Shown here piece after piece: positions 11,428 through 17,287 of a stretch of DNA of 21,872 nucleotides. This stretch comes from a virus. The notes under the pieces were generated by a model. The model had not been told where the DNA came from. It saw only the letters and a list, made by a program, of their open reading frames with translations, and searched no databases. The stretch spans positions 1-21,872 of the IMG/VR virus record IMGVR_UViG_3300046009_005103; one strand, 5' to 3'. The position numbers and the translations under genes were made by a program. Every line of letters starts with the position of its first letter. Positions within the stretch are counted from its first letter, which is position 1.

Positions 11428-11660
11428 ACATTTCACAAATATTTATAGGGCTTAGCCCTTTTTTAAAAGACAGATTTACTAGCGAAGTGTTTACGCTTGG
11501 CTTAATTAACGAGCTTAACGAGCAACGCTTTCGTGCTAGATGCCGGCGCTTGGTACGTCAGCACAACGGCGAAACGCGCAAGCTATACAAAGCACTAAAC
11601 AACCTATCAATGAACGACAGATTACGATTTTTTGACGTGGTAAGTGGAAATGAAAGATAA
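11424..11660 (+). CDS. Small basic protein of unknown function
   Basis: A 78-aa protein starting MNISQIFIGLSPFLKDRFTS. Its middle is highly basic (EQRFRARCRRLVRQHNGETR) and is followed by a helix (KLYKALNNLSMNDRLRFFDVV). It could bind nucleic acid. The start lies in an ATGA overlap and the end overlaps the HNH-like gene by 11 bp. No family is recognised. Confidence 0.55.
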   Translation: MNISQIFIGLSPFLKDRFTSEVFTLGLINELNEQRFRARCRRLVRQHNGETRKLYKALNNLSMNDRLRFFDVVSGNER

Positions 11661-12234
11661 AGATTTAGAGATTATAAGAAGCGCGATACGATACAACAGC
11701 ACAACAGGTCACTTTTACAAAGGCGGTGCGAACACACCTGCCGCGCTTAGTTGGAAAAACAAAAACGCCACCATTAACGTCAAGAAAAGCGGTATGCACT
11801 CCTACTTTCTAGCGTGGAAAATTGCCGTGTTTTTAGCTTATGGATGGTATCCCGAACATACTGACGCGGTAGAGTATTTAGACGGCAACCCGTGCAACCT
11901 AAGCATTAATAACATCAAGGTTATTAAAGCAGGCGAAGATGAAATGACCATGATTGACTTTTGCGACGAAAACGATTTGCGCTACCCTAGCGTGTCTGCG
12001 CTCATGCGCGGAGAACCGTTTATTCGTCGAATAGAAAATGGATACTCTCGCGCGTATTTTCGTAAAAGTTTATTAGAAGCAAACTGCGCTAAATTGATGG
12101 CTAAAAAACAACGTGACGAAGAAACCAGAAGCAAACCTAAACGCCCAATGGGCAGGCGACGTAATGAGCATTTTATGGAATTTCTAAGAACGCACTATTT
12201 AGTGCCTAAACGTTGGGAGATGACGCTATGTTAA
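11650..12234 (+). CDS. HNH-like protein with a degenerate catalytic centre
   Basis: A 194-aa protein. The N-terminal part follows the layout of HNH_3-type phage endonucleases: NSTTGHFYKGG (16-26), then FLAWKIAVFLAYGWYPEH (53-70), then AVEYLDGNPCNLSINNIKVI (73-92). In active relatives the last block reads roughly DHxxGxxxDNRxxNLR. Here the His is Tyr76, the DN pair is lost, and only the NNI end (N87, N88) survives, so nuclease activity is doubtful. The C-terminal half (SVSALMRGEPFIRRIENGYSRAYF and a Lys/Arg-rich tail) may bind DNA. I prefer ATG 11650 to the GTG at 11644. It overlaps both neighbours. A domesticated DNA-binding remnant is one explanation. Confidence 0.65.
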   Translation: MKDKDLEIIRSAIRYNSTTGHFYKGGANTPAALSWKNKNATINVKKSGMHSYFLAWKIAVFLAYGWYPEHTDAVEYLDGNPCNLSINNIKVIKAGEDEMTMIDFCDENDLRYPSVSALMRGEPFIRRIENGYSRAYFRKSLLEANCAKLMAKKQRDEETRSKPKRPMGRRRNEHFMEFLRTHYLVPKRWEMTLC

Positions 12235-12467
12235 GAGGTGACAGTGTACATGAGAGCGATAGTGTAAACGCGCCAGCGCATTATCAAGGCGACAAGATGC
12301 AGTGCATTGACGCGATGGAAGCAATGCTTACGCAAGATGAATTTCGTGGGTATCTGCGCGGTAATGTTTTTAAGTATCAATGGCGCTTTAGAGAAAAAGG
12401 CGGTGTTGAAGATTTACGCAAAGCAAGATGGTATTTAGACAGACTAATCAAATTGGAGAATTTCTAA
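12228..12467 (+). CDS. DUF3310 family protein
   Basis: A 79-aa protein with the full DUF3310 signature: VNAPAHYQ (13-20), CIDAMEAMLTQDEFRGYLRG (26-45), NVFKYQWRFREKGGVEDL (46-63) and KARWYLDRLI (65-74). The family is very common in phage early regions; it is sometimes annotated as a nucleotide kinase, which is not supported by a kinase motif here. ATG 12228 is preceded by GGGAG. It overlaps the HNH-like gene by 7 bp, and its stop overlaps the next start (TAATG). The role is unknown. Confidence 0.9.
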   Translation: MLRGDSVHESDSVNAPAHYQGDKMQCIDAMEAMLTQDEFRGYLRGNVFKYQWRFREKGGVEDLRKARWYLDRLIKLENF

Positions 12468-12628
12468 TGTATGCGTTTAAAAGTGGCCCTGTTGACCAAG
12501 ACCCGACCATTAAAGGCCTTCGTGGCGAAGATATGGAAAACTACATGAATTTGCTTAAATGGCTAGATACGGTACCGTTTATCCCCCTAAAGGTTAGCGA
12601 CTTTGTGCTACCTTGGCGGGATAGATGA
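12467..12628 (+). CDS. 53-aa protein of unknown function
   Basis: The protein starts MYAFKSGPVDQDPTIKGLRG, with a helix EDMENYMNLLKWLDTV and a proline-flanked end (PFIPLKVSDFVLPWRDR). GGAG lies before the ATG, which overlaps the DUF3310 stop (TAATG). Its stop overlaps the next start (ATGA). No family is recognised. Confidence 0.55.
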   Translation: MYAFKSGPVDQDPTIKGLRGEDMENYMNLLKWLDTVPFIPLKVSDFVLPWRDR

Positions 12629-13035
12629 AGCCAAAGCTCAAAACGATGAATGGGGTATGGATATGCTATACCCCCTGCTGCACCATTCCAATGATGGCAG
12701 ACCACCCACAAACGGCGTATTTAAGATGGAAATTTATCAATGCTAAGACCCAATCAGATAGAAGCTGTTGCCTTTTTGAGCCAAATAGACAAGGGCATGA
12801 TTCTCGCCCCAGTGGGGGCAGGCAAAACAGCGATAACGCTAACCGCCATGCAGCAAGCGCTCGACACGGGGAGAGTACGCCGGTTCTTAGTGATAGCGCC
12901 AAAGCGTGTCTGCACGGACGTGTGGACGATAGAGCCGGCCAAGTGGGCGCCAAATCTGACAGTATCTATCGCCGTTGGCTCTTACGCGCAGCGGTTAATA
13001 GCGTTCAACAAACCAACGCAGGTAGTGGTGACTAA
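12625..13035 (+). CDS. Small protein whose frame runs deep into the helicase gene
   Basis: The start lies in an ATGA overlap with the previous gene. The first 43 residues (MKPKLKTMNGVWICYTPCCT, then TAYLRWKF) resemble short phage proteins that begin with a basic strand, an aromatic W-x-C and a final P-x-x-A-Y-x-x-W helix. The frame then stays open for about 98 more codons inside the SNF2 helicase gene. That part is rich in Ser, Arg, Asn and Gly and looks unlike a folded protein. The start is credible; the long C-terminal part could be a non-functional overlap or a dual-coding segment. Confidence 0.45.
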   Translation: MKPKLKTMNGVWICYTPCCTIPMMADHPQTAYLRWKFINAKTQSDRSCCLFEPNRQGHDSRPSGGRQNSDNANRHAASARHGESTPVLSDSAKACLHGRVDDRAGQVGAKSDSIYRRWLLRAAVNSVQQTNAGSGD

Positions 13036-14026
13036 TTACGATACGCTGCAAACAACGCCTCCGCTGGTAGGCTTTGACGGTATTGTGTTTGACGAGTTGA
13101 CTGTTTTAAAGAATCCGTCAGGCAAACGTTTTAAAGCGCTATTTGGGTTAATCAAAGACTTTAAAGTTAAGTGGGGGCTTACCGGCTCGTTTACCAGCAA
13201 CGGACTTGAGGACGTGTTTGGGCAATGCAAGATAGTAGACGCGTCGCTTCTTGGAAAATCCAAGACCGCGTTTCTTCAAAAGTATTTTGTGTTGCTCAAT
13301 AAAGATTTTGGCGAATGGGTAGCTAAGTCTACTTCACTGCGTGATGTGATGTCGGAAATTAAGCCTGCAACGTATCTTATCGACACGCAAGAGTATATGG
13401 ATACTTTACCCCCGCTTAACGTTGTGCCGGTCAAATGCGCGATGGACATGAAGCAGTACAAAGAGATGAAAAAAGACTTTGTAGTGTATTACGAAGAAAA
13501 AGAAATCATAGCGGTTAACGCCGCTGTGGTGGTAAACAAACTGCAACAAATGGCCAGCGGGTTTTCGTATATTGAAGGGCAACCCGCCGCATGGTTTTCG
13601 CGCCACAAGTTTGACCGACTAGACGAAATACTTGAGGAGAACCAACACGCCAATACGATTATTGTGTACAACTTTCAAGCAGAGCTTGAAGAACTTAAAC
13701 GCCGATACCCTAATGCGCGGACAATTGACCAGCAAGGTGTTATCTCATCGTGGAACGCAGGGCGAGTAGAATTACTACTCGTCCACCCTAAGTCAGCGGG
13801 GCATGGACTTAACCTTCAATTTGGCGGCAGTAAAATGGTGTTCCTGTCGCTTCCTTGGTCACTTGATAGATATGAGCAGACCATTGGACGATTGCACCGT
13901 AGTGGGCAAAAGAACGCCGTATATTGCTATGTACTGCTAACAGATAAAACCGTAGACGAGCGCATATTTGCAAGTCTACATGACAAACGCGCAATTTCAG
14001 ATATTGCCTTAGAGGAGCTAAAATGA
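12740..14026 (+). CDS. SNF2-like superfamily 2 helicase / translocase
   Basis: A 428-aa compact SNF2-type ATPase. It begins with LRPNQIEAVAFL (Q motif-like) and has Walker A APVGAGKT (23-30), motif Ia VIAPKRV (51-57), motif II DELT (118-121) and motif III GLTGS (146-150). The C-terminal lobe has GHGLNLQFG (354-362) and motif VI QTIGRLHRSGQ (380-390) with both arginine fingers (R384, R387). Phage members are thought to translocate on double-stranded DNA in replication, recombination or initiation; the exact task is unknown. It has GGAA upstream of ATG 12740. Its first 296 bp are shared in another frame with the preceding gene. It lies in one operon with VRR-NUC, a common pairing. Confidence 0.93.
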   Translation: MLRPNQIEAVAFLSQIDKGMILAPVGAGKTAITLTAMQQALDTGRVRRFLVIAPKRVCTDVWTIEPAKWAPNLTVSIAVGSYAQRLIAFNKPTQVVVTNYDTLQTTPPLVGFDGIVFDELTVLKNPSGKRFKALFGLIKDFKVKWGLTGSFTSNGLEDVFGQCKIVDASLLGKSKTAFLQKYFVLLNKDFGEWVAKSTSLRDVMSEIKPATYLIDTQEYMDTLPPLNVVPVKCAMDMKQYKEMKKDFVVYYEEKEIIAVNAAVVVNKLQQMASGFSYIEGQPAAWFSRHKFDRLDEILEENQHANTIIVYNFQAELEELKRRYPNARTIDQQGVISSWNAGRVELLLVHPKSAGHGLNLQFGGSKMVFLSLPWSLDRYEQTIGRLHRSGQKNAVYCYVLLTDKTVDERIFASLHDKRAISDIALEELK

Positions 14027-14202
14027 ACAACTTAACATGGCGCGACATCTTTTTTAATTTGAATAATTACACAGAAGGTGAATTACAGGTGATGATTGAG
14101 TCAGAGCGTCACGGTAAACGTAGACGCTCTATCTTAGTGCGATTGCATCAGCGCTACTGCATCCTTCGCGCTAATCGTGAACGTGATGATTTACTCGCTT
14201 AA
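14023..14202 (+). CDS. 59-aa basic phage protein of unknown function
   Basis: The protein starts MNNLTWRDIFFNLNNYTEGE. The order NYTEGELQVMIESERHGKRR, SILVRLHQRYCILRANRERD matches small phage proteins found next to replication genes, with a helix of the form RLHQRYxxLRxxRER. It is strongly basic and helical, so it may bind DNA or the helicase. It is coupled to the helicase stop by ATGA. Its last 12 bp overlap the end of the oppositely oriented endolysin gene. Confidence 0.65.
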   Translation: MNNLTWRDIFFNLNNYTEGELQVMIESERHGKRRRSILVRLHQRYCILRANRERDDLLA

Positions 14203-14637
14203 AAACAACTCCGCTTCTGCATTTCTGCGTCGAGTAAGACCGGCTAATACTTTACCGCCAGCCTTGTTCCAGCGCAGAAACTGCGCCGCTATTTCAGACT
14301 TAGGTTCATCGGCTTTTAGCATCTTAACAAGCGTTGACGAAACAAAGTTGCCCGTGCCAATGTTATAGCAAAAGCATACCAGCGCATCAAACTCATTTTG
14401 CGTTAGCTCGACCTTAACCGCGTTTACAGCGTGTTCGTATGGGGCAAGCGTTTGCGCAAGCAAATGCAAAGCCGCTGCTTCGGTTGGTAGCGCCTGATTG
14501 ACTTTCACAGGTGTTCCATCAGCGTAGCGAGTTGAACCTATGCCAATCGTCCACACGCCCGCAGGGCATTTATATGACAATAGCTTACAACCTTCAAATT
14601 CTTTAATTAGGGCTAACCCTTTTTCACCTATCTTCAT
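14191..14637 (-). CDS. GH24 endolysin (phage lysozyme)
   Basis: A 148-aa T4/P22-type muramidase that cleaves the glycan strands of peptidoglycan. The catalytic region is FEGCKLLSYKCPAGVWTIG. Glu15 is followed by 8 residues, then Cys24 where most members have Asp, then 5 residues and Thr30, the E-x8-(D/C)-x5-T pattern. NEFDALVCFCYNIGTGNF (81-98) and RRRNAEAELF (136-145) are further family blocks. There is no signal peptide or anchor, so export needs a holin. It is the last gene of the leftward structural/lysis operon, starting in an ATGA overlap with the membrane protein at 14634. It overlaps tail to tail with the rightward operon. Confidence 0.95.
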   Translation of the reverse strand: MKIGEKGLALIKEFEGCKLLSYKCPAGVWTIGIGSTRYADGTPVKVNQALPTEAAALHLLAQTLAPYEHAVNAVKVELTQNEFDALVCFCYNIGTGNFVSSTLVKMLKADEPKSEIAAQFLRWNKAGGKVLAGLTRRRNAEAELFLSE

Positions 14638-14876
14638 TTCTTTTCCCGTAGCAATAGAATAGTGGTCAGTTTTTGCGTCAGTCTTATCATGTCATTATCC
14701 AGCACCCGCACTTGGTCGATTAGCTCAATTAGCGCGTCTGTGGCTTCTTGCAGGATAGGCTTTACGACGGTGGTTGCCCAAAGCCATACAAAATAGACAA
14801 TATAACCCATGCCGCCAGCGGCGATAATTGGGAATCCATACTGGTTAATATATTTAGCGATTGCATCGGCGTCCAT
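14634..14876 (-). CDS. Small membrane protein, holin candidate
   Basis: An 80-aa protein with one strong hydrophobic segment (FPIIAAGGMGYIVYFVWLWATTVV, about residues 15-38). It is followed by an amphipathic, coiled-coil-like part (LQEATDALIELIDQVRVLDND) and a basic tail (LLREKK). It directly precedes the endolysin (ATGA overlap), the usual place for a holin, and resembles BhlA/UviB-type holins in layout. Its N terminus parallels that of the next membrane gene (YGFPIIAAGGMGYIVYF versus VGFPIAAATGGMYFVYL), suggesting an ancient duplication. Confidence 0.7.
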   Translation of the reverse strand: MDADAIAKYINQYGFPIIAAGGMGYIVYFVWLWATTVVKPILQEATDALIELIDQVRVLDNDMIRLTQKLTTILLLREKK

Positions 14877-15145
14877 TAATCTTTCCTCTCAACAGGAGGT
14901 GGTCTTGGTCTGTCTTTTTCTTGCGGTATGTTAAGCGCCGTTGACGCCAAATCATCAATTTTGGTGATGTCACATGACATAGCGGTAACGCGCTTATCAA
15001 GTTGCTTGATGATGCCTATTAGGCTTTTAATCTTCTCAAGCACACTATCGAGCAAGAATTTCTGCGTCAGGTAGACAAAATACATTCCGCCAGTCGCCGC
15101 CGCGATAGGGAATCCTACGTCCGAAGCAAACTGTAAGAATTCCAT
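14876..15145 (-). CDS. Small membrane protein, second holin or antiholin candidate
   Basis: An 89-aa protein with an N-terminal membrane segment (VGFPIAAATGGMYFVYLTQKFLL, about residues 10-32). A coiled-coil-like region follows (KIKSLIGIIKQLDKRVTAM), then a proline-rich charged tail (KDRPRPPPVERKD). It is similar in start and layout to the gene at 14634, so the pair may act as holin and antiholin. Starts and stops overlap on both sides (TAATG). No experimental family assignment is possible from sequence alone. Confidence 0.65.
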   Translation of the reverse strand: MEFLQFASDVGFPIAAATGGMYFVYLTQKFLLDSVLEKIKSLIGIIKQLDKRVTAMSCDITKIDDLASTALNIPQEKDRPRPPPVERKD

Positions 15146-15357
15146 TATTTACTCGTCCACCAAGCAATAAAAGAAAATATCGCTCCAATGGTAAATACGA
15201 TACCGCCGATAAAGCCTTTGTAGCGCGTTTGCTCGGTTTTCATCTCGTCAAGCGCGGCTATGATAGCGTCTAGCTTTCTTCCTCTGTCATCAAACACTTC
15301 TTCTAGCGCATCAATGCGTTGTTCTACTTTAGCTAAACGGCAGGCTTCGTCGGGCAT
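15145..15357 (-). CDS. XhlA-like protein: coiled coil with C-terminal membrane segment
   Basis: A 70-aa protein whose first 45 residues form a charged coiled coil (CRLAKVEQRIDALEEVFDDR, KLDAIIAALDEMKTEQTR). A C-terminal membrane segment follows (FIGGIVFTIGAIFSFIAWW, about residues 49-67). This is the layout of XhlA-type lysis proteins, which assist holin-endolysin lysis at the inner membrane. GAGG precedes the ATG. It is the first of three adjacent single-span membrane genes before the endolysin. Confidence 0.7.
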   Translation of the reverse strand: MPDEACRLAKVEQRIDALEEVFDDRGRKLDAIIAALDEMKTEQTRYKGFIGGIVFTIGAIFSFIAWWTSK

Positions 15358-15364
15358 CTCGACC

Positions 15365-15721
15365 TCACTTCAAGAATCTAAGTTTATAAAGAACGGTAAA
15401 ATAGGTTTCCATAATCCCATCAATTAGGTTTTGAAGTGGCGTGTCATCTTTACCGCAGACTTTATAGCGGTTTTCGTCAATCCATGTCACTTGTTTCTTT
15501 AAGAAATCTTCAATATTATCGACGTTTTTACTACCGATAATTTCTAAATCTTTTAAGAGCTGATAGCTGCCCTGATACGCCTCTGTAATGCCGTCCGCCT
15601 GCTCGATAATCTCATGGTAGAAGTCGTTAAGCGCCATGTGCGCGGCAAAACTTCTAGTGCGTAGATGTTCACGGTGCGCAACGTCCCTTGCAAGGAATAA
15701 TAAAGAGATAAAATGCTCCAT
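15365..15721 (-). CDS. Helical phage protein, possibly DUF5856-like
   Basis: A 118-aa, all-helical protein. Its N-terminal half, ISLLFLARDVAHREHLRTRS then FAAHMALNDFYHEIIEQADG, has regularly spaced His, Glu and Asp residues (H16, E18, H19, H28, E37). This recalls ferritin/Dps-like four-helix proteins. I believe phage proteins of this pattern are grouped as DUF5856, but this is from memory. It lies between the fibre-associated gene and the lysis genes and starts in a TAATG overlap. The role is unknown. Confidence 0.6.
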   Translation of the reverse strand: MEHFISLLFLARDVAHREHLRTRSFAAHMALNDFYHEIIEQADGITEAYQGSYQLLKDLEIIGSKNVDNIEDFLKKQVTWIDENRYKVCGKDDTPLQNLIDGIMETYFTVLYKLRFLK

Positions 15722-15972
15722 TATAGTGCTGCCAGTTGTTGTCTGAGTTGACCAATTTGAAGCTCAACGTCTGCAAGCCATGTGGTGTCGATATTGAGGA
15801 TGGCTTCGCGTTGTCTGCGCGGTGTGATTGACGCTTCTAGCGCTGCAATCTTTGCTTTAATTTCTGTTTTAGGTAATTCTTGAGCGATTGTTGTTTCTTG
15901 AGCATCCCATTCTAATTCTTCTTCCGCTGTAAAAGGAATGTTACCTTCTGCTGTTGCGTGAAATCTTGCCAT
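15721..15972 (-). CDS. Small tail-fibre-associated protein (assembly or chaperone type)
   Basis: An 83-aa protein starting MARFHATAEGNIPFTAEEEL. I chose ATG 15972 over the in-frame 16002 because AAGG sits just before it and the start then follows the fibre stop by 10 bp. The N-terminal EGNIPFTAEEELEWDAQE and the C-terminal TPRRQREAILNIDTTWLADV plus a final helix (IGQLRQQLAAL) match small proteins encoded directly after tail fibre genes, often linked to fibre assembly. The function is inferred from position and pattern. Confidence 0.65.
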   Translation of the reverse strand: MARFHATAEGNIPFTAEEELEWDAQETTIAQELPKTEIKAKIAALEASITPRRQREAILNIDTTWLADVELQIGQLRQQLAAL

Positions 15973-15982
15973 TTTAATCACC

Positions 15983-17287
15983 TTAACTGTTTTTAATGCC
16001 ATAAAGTCTAAAAGTACCTGTTATATCGCCAATAGACCTAAATAATCTAATGCCCGTTAAAGCACCAGTGTTGTTTCTAGCTCCAACCCCGCAGGCTTGT
16101 TGATTATTAGCTGGGTCAGTGCCCATAAAATACACAGCTTTACGCGTTGTTGTAGAAGCAGGCGTAGGAATATATATAGTAAAACTTTGCGCATATCCAG
16201 AGGTGGCCGCCCCACTAGCACATAATTGTATATAGTTGTCATTTTGCGCCCCTGTTGTATTAGGAGTGCTATATGAGTAGGTATAAGAGTAGTTATATTC
16301 GCCTGAGCCGGTATATGTACCCCCTATTTTTATTCTCATAAATAACGATGATGCCGTAGTTCCGTAGCAATTAACAACCGTAAGTGCATACATATCGTAA
16401 GTAGAATCAAATGTTGTTTCTATATCCGCTGTAGCCGCGCCTGCCGCAGTAACAGTAGATAAGTATACCCACCCTCCGCCTCCTGCTGGCGTGCTAGAAG
16501 ACCATGTAGTGCCATTAGAAGTTAGTACATTACCAGAAGCCCCCGGAGCAACAACTTGCAAAGCGCTTGTACCGTTACCTAACAAAACACTATTAGCAGT
16601 TAAAGTTGTTGCGCCAGTTCCCCCATTATTTACTGGAAGCGTACCTGTAACGCCTGTTGATACAGGAAGACCCGTACAGTTTGTTAGCGTACCGCTAGAA
16701 GGTGTACCAAGCGCAGGCGTAATAAGCGAAGGTGAATTTGCAAATACTGCTGCACCACTTCCTGTTTCATCCGTTAACGCAGCCGCTAAGTTAGCGCTGG
16801 ACGGCGTTGCAAGAAACGCCGCTACGTTTGTTCCAAAACCTGTAACGCCTGTTGATACAGGAAGACCCGTACAGTTTGTTAGCGTACCGCTAGAAGGTGT
16901 GCCAAGCACGGGAGTTACAAGAGTGGGGGAGGTAGCAAATACCGCTGCACCGCTTCCTGTTTCGTCAGTTAATGCAGCCGCTAAATTTGCACTTGAGGGT
17001 GTTGCAAGAAACGTCGCTACGTTTGTGCCTAATGAAGCAGAAAGCACCACCTGTTCATAGCGTACACTGTCCCCCGCAGACGTGCCAGCGGCAAGTCCTG
17101 TGAGTTTTTTAGCGTTCATTGGCAAGTTAGCTGACGGCGTAGACTGACCGTCACGCGTGATACAGTTTGTCAACGCCGTTGCAATGTCACTGTTGGTTGT
17201 GTTAGTTGTTGATGATGAAATCGTTGTGCCGGTAACAACGGGGTTGCCAGCAGGCAGGTTATATGTCCCAGAGCCATTAAAAGCCAT
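15983..17287 (-). CDS. Tail fibre / receptor-binding protein with internal repeats
   Basis: A 434-aa protein. Residues 1-80 form an N-terminal region with the fibre-type block ANLPMNAKKLTGLAAGTSAG (53-72), presumably for attachment. Residues 87-151 and 152-216 are near-identical 65-residue repeats containing FLATPSSANLAAALTDETGS and LGTPSSGTLTNCTGLPVSTG, typical of fibre shafts. NNGGTGATTLTANSVLLGNG follows as a linker. From about residue 275 (GGGWVYLST) to the end (TFRLYGIKNS) lies a strand-rich, aromatic domain, probably the receptor-binding tip. A strong AGGAG precedes the start, which overlaps the previous stop (TAATG). Confidence 0.88.
   Translation of the reverse strand: MAFNGSGTYNLPAGNPVVTGTTISSSTTNTTNSDIATALTNCITRDGQSTPSANLPMNAKKLTGLAAGTSAGDSVRYEQVVLSASLGTNVATFLATPSSANLAAALTDETGSGAAVFATSPTLVTPVLGTPSSGTLTNCTGLPVSTGVTGFGTNVAAFLATPSSANLAAALTDETGSGAAVFANSPSLITPALGTPSSGTLTNCTGLPVSTGVTGTLPVNNGGTGATTLTANSVLLGNGTSALQVVAPGASGNVLTSNGTTWSSSTPAGGGGWVYLSTVTAAGAATADIETTFDSTYDMYALTVVNCYGTTASSLFMRIKIGGTYTGSGEYNYSYTYSYSTPNTTGAQNDNYIQLCASGAATSGYAQSFTIYIPTPASTTTRKAVYFMGTDPANNQQACGVGARNNTGALTGIRLFRSIGDITGTFRLYGIKNS
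16640..17029 (-). repeat. Two 195-bp direct repeats in the tail fibre gene
   Basis: The blocks 16640-16834 and 16835-17029 encode the two 65-residue shaft repeats and are highly similar in DNA. For example, a stretch starting CCTGTAACGCCTGTTGATAC occurs at 16644 and again at 16839. The first half of the units differs mainly at third codon positions. Such repeats allow the shaft to lengthen or shorten by recombination. Confidence 0.85.

Noticed and set aside
16491-17060. 189-codon rightward frame opposite the tail fibre gene
   Set aside because: It is the antisense shadow of the shaft repeats, whose Ala/Thr/Ser/Gly codons leave the opposite strand open. No ribosome binding site was seen.
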